Below, in pieces: positions 8,454-16,368 of a stretch of DNA of 64,000 bases. A program made the translations under genes and the position numbers. This stretch comes from Clostridia bacterium (lineage in GTDB: Bacteria; Bacillota; Clostridia; RGIG6154), in contig JAFQQW010000002.1 of NCBI GenBank assembly GCA_017410375.1, positions 1 to 64,000 of the forward strand, given 5' to 3'. The stretch's first letter is position 1. The number at the start of each line of letters is the position of its first letter. The notes beneath the pieces are model-generated. The model saw nothing but the letters and a program-made list of their open reading frames with translations, was not told where the DNA came from and ran no database searches.

Positions 8454-9436
8454 AAGCTTTCTCCTTTCAGATAAGCATCCAAGAGATTGACTGTATTTTT
8501 AAAATCTTCTTTCGCAATCACACCCACCTGCGCATGCAGATACCGGCAGGGACAGGATACTGCCGCAACTTTTTTGCCGTTTGAGGCGATGGCTCTTGCA
8601 TCGTTTCCGCCTGCGGTCACATTTTTAAACTGGTGCGATATATCGGTTTGTGCAAGTCTGCTTCGCACTTCAAGATTTGCAAAGGAAGCACCGTCTGCAA
8701 TGGTAATGGCAGGGCCGTCACCGCAATTTGTGGAACGCTTTTCCTTTTCCACATCCGGCATATCCAGACAGGTTGTGTTTTCCACTACAATATAAACGTC
8801 CGCATCAATCCGTCTTGAGGCAACCGTTGCACCGCGTGTGCCCACCTCTTCCTGGGTGGTGAACACAAACCAGATGTCATGGGCGTAGGTGTTTTTCGCA
8901 AGCTCTGCTAAAATTGCACAGCCCGCACGGTCATCAAAGGCTTTGCCGAATATGTGTGTTTTTGTTTCATGCCAAAACCCTTCAAAATATGCAACATCAC
9001 CCTTTTTGACCACCGTTTCGGCTTGTTCTGCAGAAACCGCGCCAATATCGATATAAAGCTTTTCTAAGGGCAATTTTTCTTTCTTTTGTGCATCGCTCAT
9101 CAGATGCACCGCTCTTGCGCCGATGACACCGGAGATACTGCTCGGACCAACCGTCACCCGTTTGCCCACCAGCACACTTTCGTCAATACCGCCTACGGTG
9201 CGGAATTTCAGCAATCCCTCGGGAGTGATGGAGGAAATAATAAGTGCCACCTCATCGGTGTGCGCAAAAAGTGCCACCGTTTGCCCTAGGTCTGTGCCCT
9301 TTTTAAAAGCATACAGATTCCCGATATTATCCCGAAACACTTTGTCACAGCATGCCTTCATTTTTTCGGTCAGTACCGCTGATACCGTTTCTTCAAAGCC
9401 TGAGGTGCCGTTTAGCAAAGACAGTTGTTTTAGCAT
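8447..9436 (-). CDS. M42 family metallo-aminopeptidase
   Basis: Cytoplasmic dinuclear metal aminopeptidase of the M42 (glutamyl aminopeptidase/endoglucanase M-like) family, 329 aa. Metal and catalytic residues are visible in LFAHTDEVAL, AFDDRAGCAIL (bridging Asp), TTQEEVGTRG (catalytic Glu pair), IVVENTT and the C-terminal RYLHAQVG histidine. M42 enzymes usually form dodecameric TET particles that trim peptides. GGAGG precedes the ATG. It overlaps its upstream paralogue by 7 bp and its downstream paralogue by 7 bp. Confidence 0.92.
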   Translation of the reverse strand: MLKQLSLLNGTSGFEETVSAVLTEKMKACCDKVFRDNIGNLYAFKKGTDLGQTVALFAHTDEVALIISSITPEGLLKFRTVGGIDESVLVGKRVTVGPSSISGVIGARAVHLMSDAQKKEKLPLEKLYIDIGAVSAEQAETVVKKGDVAYFEGFWHETKTHIFGKAFDDRAGCAILAELAKNTYAHDIWFVFTTQEEVGTRGATVASRRIDADVYIVVENTTCLDMPDVEKEKRSTNCGDGPAITIADGASFANLEVRSRLAQTDISHQFKNVTAGGNDARAIASNGKKVAAVSCPCRYLHAQVGVIAKEDFKNTVNLLDAYLKGESLC

Positions 9437-10458
9437 ACTTCCACCTCCGAAACCGCACGGATTTCATCCGCAGAAAGATTTGTAATATAGGCAAAAAGCA
9501 AATCTGCCGTACTTTCAAAATCGTTTATAAACATGGTTTCCACGGGGGTGTGCATATAGCGGATGGGTACAGACAAAAGTCCGCAGGGAATGCCTAAGTT
9601 TTGCACCTGATACATCCACGCATTGGTGCCCGAACACCCCTCTAACACCTCGGTCTGGTACATAATGCCGTTTTTTTCGGCACGGTCCAAAAGGCCCTTA
9701 CTGATTGCTTTATGCATATTCGGTCCCACGCCGATGGCAACACCCTTTGTGCAATCCAACGCCTCGTCCGAGGTTTCGTCGGGGGTTTTGCCAAAGGTTA
9801 CATCCAGAACAATTGCCATATCGCCCTGTACCGCACCGTATTTTGCACCCTTTAACCCCATTTCCTCGCCGGTGGAAAACACCGCCGTCAGGTTAAAGGG
9901 TAATTCAACATCTTGTAGTCGTTTAAAGGTTTCAAGAATCAGTCCACAGCCCACGCGGTTATCTAAGTAAGTACCGCTTACCGCAGACAACATTTCCGCA
10001 AAGCGGGGTGCATAACGGATACGGTCGCCTACACGGATGCTTTCCGCATTGTCACCCGTGTCCACCCAAAGCATGGAAAGGGAGACTACATTTTCCGCAT
10101 CTTTTTTATCCATCAGGTGTGGCGGTTTAGATGCCACTACGCCCGGAATGTGCTCTTTTCCGATTTCCACCAGGGTGTTGGGCAGAATTTTTGCATCCAT
10201 ACCCCCTACCGATGCAACCCGTAAGAAACCTCTTTCGCCCACTTCCTTTACGCAAAGACCTACAGAATCCATATGCGCATCCAGCAAAAGGGTGGGTGCG
10301 TGTTCATTCTTACTCTTTTTAACTGCAATCAGGTTTCCGGCTTTGTCGGTATACACCGCATCGGCTGTGATTTCTTTTTTCAAAGCCTCACGGACTTCAT
10401 CTTCCTCACCCGAAACTCCGAACGCCAAACACAGGCGTTCCAGCTGTTTTATATCCAT
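9430..10458 (-). CDS. M42 family metallo-aminopeptidase
   Basis: Second intact M42 enzyme, 342 aa. Motifs are LLLDAHMDSVG (metal His and Asp), TYLDNRVGCGL (bridging Asp), FSTGEEMGLKG (catalytic Glu pair), IVLDVTFG and the C-terminal RYMHTPVE histidine. It differs enough from the following gene to suggest a different peptide preference. AAGGAG lies 6 nt before the ATG. It begins 9 bp after murD on the same strand, so it is co-transcribed with it. Confidence 0.92.
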   Translation of the reverse strand: MDIKQLERLCLAFGVSGEEDEVREALKKEITADAVYTDKAGNLIAVKKSKNEHAPTLLLDAHMDSVGLCVKEVGERGFLRVASVGGMDAKILPNTLVEIGKEHIPGVVASKPPHLMDKKDAENVVSLSMLWVDTGDNAESIRVGDRIRYAPRFAEMLSAVSGTYLDNRVGCGLILETFKRLQDVELPFNLTAVFSTGEEMGLKGAKYGAVQGDMAIVLDVTFGKTPDETSDEALDCTKGVAIGVGPNMHKAISKGLLDRAEKNGIMYQTEVLEGCSGTNAWMYQVQNLGIPCGLLSVPIRYMHTPVETMFINDFESTADLLFAYITNLSADEIRAVSEVEVC

Positions 10459-10467
10459 ATATTCTCC

Positions 10468-11826
10468 TTACAGATTCATGACAAGCTCTTTAAAGAGGTT
10501 GCCTCTTTCTTCAAAGTTTTTAAACATATCAAAGCTGGTGCTGGCGTTGGACAAAAGCACCACATCGCCATTTTCCGCCTTTTCTCTTGCGGTTTTCACC
10601 ACATCTTCGTATGTAGTAAAGCGCAGAATTTCCACCTTATCGCCATTTTCCGCTTTGCGCACCGCGCTTTCAATGGCATCAGAGGTTGCACCGATTAACA
10701 GCAGGCATTTTACATGCTCTGCAATGGCAGGTCCGATGTCATCATAAGCAATACCCTTGTCTTTACCGCCTGCAATCAAAATCACCTTTTGCGGAAATAC
10801 TTTCAAGGTGTTAATGGTACGGTTCGGACTGGAATCAATGGAGCTATTGTAATACCGAACCCCATCTAAAGTACGCACCAGTTCAATTCTGTGGGGCACA
10901 CCGCCAAAGTCCTTTGCCACATTCACAATGCTCTCTCTGCTTACCAGATCATGCACTGCCCCGATGGCAGTCATGTAGTTTTCCACATTATGATTGCCGG
11001 GAAGCTTGATATCTGCGGTATCCAAAACCGCTTCATCCCCATAGTAAATTACACCGTTTTTTAAATGCAAAAGGGCATCCCCTTTGGAAGAAAAGGTACG
11101 AAGCACCCCTTTTGCTTGTTCCGAAACCTTTAAGGTATCCGCATTGCCTGCATTGGTTACAAATATATCGGATTCACTCTGATAAAGCATGATGTTCTTT
11201 TTCGCATCAATGTATTCCTGATAATCCTTGTGCACATCCAAATGGTTGGGCGAAAGGTTGGTCATCACCGCAATGTGCGGAGATTTCTTAAAGGTCATCA
11301 GCTGAAAGCTGGAAAGCTCCACAACCACCTTATCGTTTTCTTTCACCTGAGCAATATCGGGAAGTAAAGGCTTACCGATGTTACCGCCGAGCCATACCTT
11401 ATAGCCCTCTGCTTTCAACATTTCGGAAATTAAGGTTGTGGTTGTGGTTTTGCCGTCACTGCCCGTTACCGCAATAATCTCGGCAGGACACAAATCGAAA
11501 AACACTTCCATTTCAGAGGTTATGATACTGCCCGAAGCCTTTAGCTCTAAAAATTTCGGGATGTCGGGACGGATACCCGGGGTACGGAAAATGATTTCCC
11601 CATGCATGTTGTCGGGGAATGCATCCCCAAGCACCAACTCAACGCCTCGCTTTTCAAGGTCGTCCGCAACCGCGCCTAACTGTGCTTTTGTTTTCTTGTC
11701 CCCCGCGACTACCTTTGCGCCACAGTCAAGCAGCATGGAAATAAGCGGAATGTTGCTGATTCCCATACCAAACACACCTATTGTTTTGCCTTTTAAGCCT
11801 GCAAAATATTCCTGATATTGCATCAT
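10468..11826 (-). CDS. murD: UDP-N-acetylmuramoylalanine-D-glutamate ligase
   Basis: MurD adds D-glutamate to UDP-MurNAc-L-Ala in cytoplasmic peptidoglycan precursor synthesis, using ATP. The N-terminal GVFGMGISNIP binds the nucleotide, VTGSDGKTTTTTLI is the central-domain P-loop, LSPNHLDVH the Mur signature, and the C-terminal domain has ILIAGGKDKG. About 452 aa, normal length. GGAGG precedes two adjacent ATGs; I give the first, but the second is equally possible. Here murD is outside a dcw cluster and heads an operon of M42 peptidases. Confidence 0.95.
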   Translation of the reverse strand: MMQYQEYFAGLKGKTIGVFGMGISNIPLISMLLDCGAKVVAGDKKTKAQLGAVADDLEKRGVELVLGDAFPDNMHGEIIFRTPGIRPDIPKFLELKASGSIITSEMEVFFDLCPAEIIAVTGSDGKTTTTTLISEMLKAEGYKVWLGGNIGKPLLPDIAQVKENDKVVVELSSFQLMTFKKSPHIAVMTNLSPNHLDVHKDYQEYIDAKKNIMLYQSESDIFVTNAGNADTLKVSEQAKGVLRTFSSKGDALLHLKNGVIYYGDEAVLDTADIKLPGNHNVENYMTAIGAVHDLVSRESIVNVAKDFGGVPHRIELVRTLDGVRYYNSSIDSSPNRTINTLKVFPQKVILIAGGKDKGIAYDDIGPAIAEHVKCLLLIGATSDAIESAVRKAENGDKVEILRFTTYEDVVKTAREKAENGDVVLLSNASTSFDMFKNFEERGNLFKELVMNL

Positions 11827-11854
11827 ACTAACCTCCAAAACTTTCTAATATAAT

Positions 11855-11883
11855 AGTATACCACTTTTTTTGCGGTAAATCAA
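11855..11883 (-). promoter_or_regulatory. murD operon promoter
   Basis: Minus strand TTGATT, a 17-nt spacer and TATACT, 29 bp before the murD start. Confidence 0.7.
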
Positions 11884-12017
11884 TCTTTTTTGCGGTTTGA
11901 AGTAAAAAAAATACACCTTTTTTAAAAATTGCGCAATTTTTTATAAAAAAGAGTATACAAATTCCAAAAATTGTGCTAAAATAATCATAATAATACAGGT
12001 TTGGAGGTTTACAGACC

Positions 12018-12329
12018 ATGAAAGAGGGTAAAATTTTTTCTGTACGACCCATGGGCTACAGCAAAAAGAATGTAAATGCCTATTTGCTGGAGTTGGATGA
12101 GCGGGCACAGCAAAAGCTTGAAGAAGAGCGTCGTAAAAACGAAAAGCTCGCCAAAGAGAATAAAAAATTACAGGAGGCTTTAGAAGCACAGAAAAAAGAG
12201 CTTTCGGCATTAAAGGAACAAACCGACAAACTGAAGGCGGAGCTGGAAACAAAAGCAAAAAAGGCTACGGGTGGTGCCCTTTCCGCCCGCTTTAGAAAGC
12301 AGAAACAGGAGGTAAAAAAACATGCGTGA
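12018..12329 (+). CDS. DivIVA-like coiled-coil protein
   Basis: A 103-aa protein. The N-terminus (VRPMGYSKKNVNAYLLELDE, about residues 9-28) resembles the membrane-binding start of DivIVA/GpsB proteins. It is followed by a continuous coiled coil rich in E, K and Q to about residue 80 and a basic tail. It is shorter than true DivIVA, closer in size to GpsB. It overlaps the following lrp-type gene by 8 bp. A role at the division site or cell pole is an inference from the N-terminus only. Confidence 0.65.
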   Translation: MKEGKIFSVRPMGYSKKNVNAYLLELDERAQQKLEEERRKNEKLAKENKKLQEALEAQKKELSALKEQTDKLKAELETKAKKATGGALSARFRKQKQEVKKHA

Positions 12330-12801
12330 AATCATTAAAATTTTAGAAAAAGACGGCAAAGCAACAGCTGAAAAAATCGCAAAGCAGTTAGGTCGCGATG
12401 TAGAAGAAGTAAAAAAAACCATCAAGCAGATGGAAGAAGATAAGATTATTGCCTGCTACAAAGCGGCAATCAACTGGGAAAAGGTGGACAGCGATTTGGT
12501 GGTTGCCATGATTGAAGTAAAAATCACCCCACAGATTGGCAAAGGCTTTGACAGAGTGGCAGAGCGTATTTACCAGTTCCCCGAAGTTAAAAGTGTGTAC
12601 TTGATGTCTGGCTCGTATGACCTTGCCATTAACATCGAAGGCAAAAATGTGCGTGATATTGCGCGTTTTGTCAGCGAAAAGCTGGCGGCACTGGAATGCG
12701 TAATTTCCACTGCAACCCACTTTGTTCTCAAAAAATATAAAGACGGCGGTGTTATTTTAACCGATGGCCCGAAAGATGACAGAGAGGTGATCGGCATTTG
12801 A
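12322..12801 (+). CDS. Lrp/AsnC family transcriptional regulator
   Basis: 159 aa with an N-terminal helix-turn-helix (about residues 1-50: IAKQLGRDVEEVKKTIKQME) and a C-terminal RAM/AsnC ligand-binding domain (about 62-140: VAMIEVKITPQIG and YLMSGSYDLAI). Members bind amino acids and regulate their metabolism. It overlaps the following aminotransferase by 4 bp. This lrp-aminotransferase pairing is common in Bacillota (YugG/YugH-like), so the regulator probably responds to an amino acid handled by that enzyme. Confidence 0.9.
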   Translation: MREIIKILEKDGKATAEKIAKQLGRDVEEVKKTIKQMEEDKIIACYKAAINWEKVDSDLVVAMIEVKITPQIGKGFDRVAERIYQFPEVKSVYLMSGSYDLAINIEGKNVRDIARFVSEKLAALECVISTATHFVLKKYKDGGVILTDGPKDDREVIGI

Positions 12802-13967
12802 GCTTTTCCTTTGAAATTTCGCCTATTGTTACGGACATCAAGCCCTCGGGCATCCGTAAATTCTTTGACCTGGCAAGTGAAATGACCGATGTGCTGTCCT
12901 TAGGAATCGGTGAACCGGACTTCGTGACCCCCTGGCACATTCGCGATGCAGGTATTATGTCTTTGGAAAAGGGGCAGACCTATTACACCTCAAACGCAGG
13001 CCTATCTGAGCTTAGAGGTGAGCTTTGCACCTATTTAAAAAGACGTTTTGATTTAGAGTATACCCCTGACCAGGCACTTATTACCGTCGGTGGCAGTGAA
13101 GCCATTGACGCAGCTATCCGTGCGCTGATTACCGAAGGGGATGAAGTGATTATCCCCGAGCCGTGCTTTGTTTGCTATGACCCCATTGTGCGCTTGGCGC
13201 ACGGTGTACCGGTGCCGATTGTTACCGAGGAAAAGGATAATTTTATCTTAACCCCCGAAAAATTAAAAGCGGCAATCACACCCAAAACAAAGCTTTTAGT
13301 TCTCCCCTATCCCAACAACCCCACCGGGGCTGTGATGACAAAAGAGCAGTTAGAAGCGATTGCCGAGATTTTAAGAGACACAAATATCGGCATTTTGTCG
13401 GATGAGATTTATGCAGAGCTGACCTATTCGGGCAAGCATTGTTCTATTGCAAATCTTCCCGGTATGCAGGAAAGAACCATCATTGTAAGCGGTTTTTCCA
13501 AGGCATATGCCATGACCGGCTGGCGTTTAGGCTATGCCGTAGGCAACCGCGACGTGATTAAAGCCATGACCAAAATCCATCAGTTTGCCATCATGTCCTC
13601 CCCCACGACCGCGCAGTATGCGGCAATTGAGGCGTTAAAAAACGGCGATGAGGATATTGCGGAAATGGCATCCCAGTATGACGAACGAAGAAGAGTTTTG
13701 ATTGACCGCTTGAACGAAATGGGACTGACCTGCTTTGAAGCTCGCGGTGCCTTTTATGTGTTCCCGTCCATCAAATCCACAGGACTTTCGTCCGAGGAAT
13801 TCTGCAAGCGCCTTCTGGAAACCAAAAAGGTTGCGGTAATCCCGGGCAGTGCCTTTGGCGAATCGGGCGAGGGACATGTGCGTATTTCATATGCCTACTC
13901 CCTAAAAACCATCAACAAAGCGCTCGACCGCATGCAGGAATTTTTAAACGAGCTGAAAGAAGGATAA
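12798..13967 (+). CDS. class I/II aminotransferase
   Basis: 389-aa fold-type I PLP aminotransferase of the aspartate/aromatic group. Visible are the phosphate-binding GGSEAIDAAIRAL, LPYPNNPTGAVM, the ILSDEIYAEL aspartate, the Schiff-base lysine in SGFSKAYAMTGWRLGYA, and the terminal substrate arginine in HVRISYAYS. The start is a TTG inside the overlap with the lrp-type gene; GAGGTG lies about 10 nt upstream, so translation is coupled. Substrate cannot be read from sequence. Confidence 0.9.
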   Translation: MSFSFEISPIVTDIKPSGIRKFFDLASEMTDVLSLGIGEPDFVTPWHIRDAGIMSLEKGQTYYTSNAGLSELRGELCTYLKRRFDLEYTPDQALITVGGSEAIDAAIRALITEGDEVIIPEPCFVCYDPIVRLAHGVPVPIVTEEKDNFILTPEKLKAAITPKTKLLVLPYPNNPTGAVMTKEQLEAIAEILRDTNIGILSDEIYAELTYSGKHCSIANLPGMQERTIIVSGFSKAYAMTGWRLGYAVGNRDVIKAMTKIHQFAIMSSPTTAQYAAIEALKNGDEDIAEMASQYDERRRVLIDRLNEMGLTCFEARGAFYVFPSIKSTGLSSEEFCKRLLETKKVAVIPGSAFGESGEGHVRISYAYSLKTINKALDRMQEFLNELKEG

Positions 13968-13968
13968 T

Positions 13969-14853
13969 ATGACTTTAGCGGTAATTGACTTAGGCTCTAA
14001 TTCTTTGCGCATGGGTGTGTATCAAAAAACGCCTGACGGCATTCAAATGGTGCATCAGGAACGGTATCCCACCCGTCTGAGCGAAGGCTTAAGCGAAGAC
14101 AATTTATTAAAAGATATTGCCATGGAACGCACCGTAAGTGCGTTCCATGCTTTAAAAGAAAGTATCGGCACGTTCTCCGATTGTACCGTAAAATGCGTTG
14201 CCACCGAAGCCCTCCGACGGGCAGAAAACGCGGATGTTTTCTGCAACCGTGTACAAAAAGAAACGGGCATCCGCATCGAAATCATTGACGGGGACAGCGA
14301 AGCCCGATACGGGCTTTATGCCGCTTCCCTTTCCGCTAAAACCGACTCATTTTATATGTTAGATACCGGCGGTGGGAGCTTTGAAGTGGTGCTTTGCGAA
14401 AAGGGTGCCTTAAAGGGACACACGTCTTTGCCCTACGGTGCGGTGGTTTTGACCGAAACCTTCCAGCCCGACCAAAAGGGTATTGATGAAATTTATCCCT
14501 TTGTTTTAAGCAAGATGCAGGAAATTCCGTTTGTACAGAAAAACGGCTATCCCATTGTACTTTTAGGCGGTTCAAACCGCATGATTGGAAACATGTACAC
14601 CTTAACCCACGGCATTCCCTGGGGGGACGGGGTGTGCGTACCTTGCAACGCGGCTAAAGACATTATGCGTCGGATTACCAAAACACCGCTTGAAAAACGC
14701 CTGGAGCTGGTGGGCATGGAGAAAAACCGTGTGGACATCATCACCGCGGGTCTGATGCCCCTTGCGACTCTTCTGCAATGCACCAACGCTGAAAAGCTGA
14801 TTCTTTCCACCAACAGCATCCGCGAAGGTATCGCGGCAGAACTATTACTTTAA
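13969..14853 (+). CDS. Ppx/GppA family phosphatase
   Basis: 294 aa of the exopolyphosphatase / pppGpp phosphatase family (actin-like ATPase fold). Motifs are VIDLGSNSLRMGVY at the N-terminus, DGDSEARYG (GxxEA-like catalytic loop) and MLDTGGGSFEV. Only the two core ribonuclease-H-like domains are present, like short Bacillota members. It begins 1 bp after the aminotransferase stop and closes the operon. Polyphosphate versus (p)ppGpp preference is not decidable here. Confidence 0.88.
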   Translation: MTLAVIDLGSNSLRMGVYQKTPDGIQMVHQERYPTRLSEGLSEDNLLKDIAMERTVSAFHALKESIGTFSDCTVKCVATEALRRAENADVFCNRVQKETGIRIEIIDGDSEARYGLYAASLSAKTDSFYMLDTGGGSFEVVLCEKGALKGHTSLPYGAVVLTETFQPDQKGIDEIYPFVLSKMQEIPFVQKNGYPIVLLGGSNRMIGNMYTLTHGIPWGDGVCVPCNAAKDIMRRITKTPLEKRLELVGMEKNRVDIITAGLMPLATLLQCTNAEKLILSTNSIREGIAAELLL

Positions 14854-14858
14854 AAACC

Positions 14859-14889
14859 AAAGGACTTGGAGCTAAACTCCAAGTCCTTT
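14859..14889. terminator. bidirectional terminator (copy 1 of a repeated hairpin)
   Basis: A 13-bp stem AAAGGACTTGGAG / CTCCAAGTCCTTT with a 5-nt loop. The stop codon of the minus-strand AraC gene lies in the loop. The same stem recurs at 20017-20047. Confidence 0.85.
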
Positions 14890-16119
14890 TTTATATTTCC
14901 CGGGTGTCATTCCCGTTTGCTCTTTAAATTTTCGGATGAAATAGTATTCATTTTCATAGCCGATTTGTCCGGCAATTTCTTTGACCGAAAGACTCCCCTG
15001 CCGCAGAAGCTGTTTTGCATGCTCGATGCGGATATTCTGTAAGTCTTTTTTGGGAGACACCCCAAACCGTGCTTTATAAAGAATGTAAAAATATGGTGTA
15101 CTCATATATGCTTTTTTCGCCATAAGCTCTACTGTCCATTTTTCCTGACAGTTTTCTATAATCGCATTTTTCACCGCAATCAGTCTTCTATGCATCGTGT
15201 CCGTAAGGACCGGTCTTTCTTTTATAATATGTATTTTAGCAATACGGAAAAACAACTCGTGAACCAATGCATCGGTAATTTCTTTTTTAAATGTGATTTG
15301 CTGGTTCATCTCGTACTTGATTTTTTGTATAATATCCGTCACAAAATCGGCTTTATACAAGCTATAAGGCATATCATATTGAAGCCTTGTTCTTTTCATC
15401 AAATCAGTCAAATCATCCTGTATTTCCATCTTATCAAACTTAAGCGGTTTACCATTACTTTCAAAACGGCAGGGCGATGCACTTTTGTAAAGGATTAATG
15501 TCGCCGGCTCTGCCGTTATTTTTTCTTTTTTTGTATGAATGATGACAGGCGTATGAAAATAAAGCAGGACTGAATTTCCGTTCGTGGTCTGTATAAGCTG
15601 TGCAGGTGCTTTTTCAGAATTGTGTTCGCCTTCCCCTTCGTGATTTCCGGAGTCTGCCCACTCAAATTTCACATCTGAAGGTCTGGAATACGCACCGCCT
15701 TTTGCAACCAGTCTGAAATACTCGTTGTTTGTTCCGGCAAAATAATAGGTTCCCACCTTTGTCCACGCGCCCTGACGGTCAACCGTTGCTTCCGAAACCG
15801 AAAGCGGAATGTCATGGACCGTTTCACCGTTTGCATACACTTCGCCCGTCATTTTCACAGGATTTTGATCGGCCCCGTATTTGATATTCCAAAAAGAAAT
15901 AGTATACCGACCCGGACGTAAGTTGTACGGTGTATACTGTGCAAACCCCTCCGGCTCAAGACTGTAATAAGAAGCACCTTTCGAAGTAATTCCGGTTGAA
16001 TTCGCCATTCTGGCAGTTTCCCACCTGCCTTCCATATGAAAGCTACAACGGTTTTCCAAGTTGCCCACAGCAGAATCAGGGAGCTTTGAGGACATAATTT
16101 CCGGGTTAATGACAATCAT
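14872..16119 (-). CDS. AraC-type regulator with an N-terminal golvesin/CBM-like domain
   Basis: 415 aa in three parts. Residues about 22-155 match the golvesin-like repeats of the divergent secreted protein next door: QYTPYNLRPGRYTISFWN, IKYGADQNPVKMTG, DRQGAWTKVGTYYFAGT and NNEYFRLV are nearly the same as in its third repeat. Residues about 170-240 resemble the cupin sensor of AraC regulators (VLLYFHTPVIIHT, ATLILYKS). Residues about 315-412 are the double helix-turn-helix (LSVKEIAGQIGYENEYYFIR). No signal peptide or membrane helix is visible, so it should be cytoplasmic. GAGGTG supports the ATG. An extracellular-type binding domain in an intracellular regulator is unusual and suggests that it senses the ligand bound by the enzyme. 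Confidence 0.85.
   Translation of the reverse strand: MIVINPEIMSSKLPDSAVGNLENRCSFHMEGRWETARMANSTGITSKGASYYSLEPEGFAQYTPYNLRPGRYTISFWNIKYGADQNPVKMTGEVYANGETVHDIPLSVSEATVDRQGAWTKVGTYYFAGTNNEYFRLVAKGGAYSRPSDVKFEWADSGNHEGEGEHNSEKAPAQLIQTTNGNSVLLYFHTPVIIHTKKEKITAEPATLILYKSASPCRFESNGKPLKFDKMEIQDDLTDLMKRTRLQYDMPYSLYKADFVTDIIQKIKYEMNQQITFKKEITDALVHELFFRIAKIHIIKERPVLTDTMHRRLIAVKNAIIENCQEKWTVELMAKKAYMSTPYFYILYKARFGVSPKKDLQNIRIEHAKQLLRQGSLSVKEIAGQIGYENEYYFIRKFKEQTGMTPGKYKKGLGV
14887..14991. repeat. 105-bp direct repeat, left copy
   Basis: About 100 of 105 positions are identical to 21819-21923, in the same orientation. It covers the end of the intact AraC gene (last helix-turn-helix and stop region). 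Confidence 0.85.
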
Positions 16120-16137
16120 TCAATCACCTCTGTTTTC

Positions 16138-16166
16138 ATTATATAAGAAATTATAGAAAAAGTCAA
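16138..16166 (-). promoter_or_regulatory. promoter of the AraC-golvesin regulator
   Basis: Minus strand TTGACT, a 17-nt spacer and TATAAT. The -35 hexamer lies inside the left copy of a 15-bp repeat (16156-16170), which suggests autoregulation. Confidence 0.7.
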
Positions 16167-16267
16167 TTTTTTTAAACATAAATATATTTTTTTGCGTTTT
16201 TACTTCTGATATTATTAAGTAAGGAGCATATTTTATATGTATAACAAAAAATGAAAAAGTCAATTTT
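16156..16267. promoter_or_regulatory. pair of 15-bp direct repeats, candidate AraC operator
   Basis: GAAAAAGTCAATTTT occurs at 16156-16170 and exactly again at 16253-16267, with a 97-bp offset, in the intergenic region between the regulator and the 1214-aa gene. The right copy is also the core of an inverted repeat ATGAAAA-N6-TTTTCAT. Widely spaced direct repeats are typical AraC-family targets. A weak plus-strand promoter may lie near 16316-16345. Confidence 0.5.
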
Positions 16268-16368
16268 CATTTTAAATCCCGAAAAAAATGAATCAATTGG
16301 TCGCATGTATGAATTTTGAAAAGCAAAAAAGTGTTTACTTTTAAAATATTCTAAAAAGGAGAAAAAAT

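Noticed and set aside
11941-12258. 105-aa open frame on the minus strand
   Set aside because: It overlaps the DivIVA-like gene and the murD promoter region; the plus-strand coiled coil with coupled downstream genes is the better reading.
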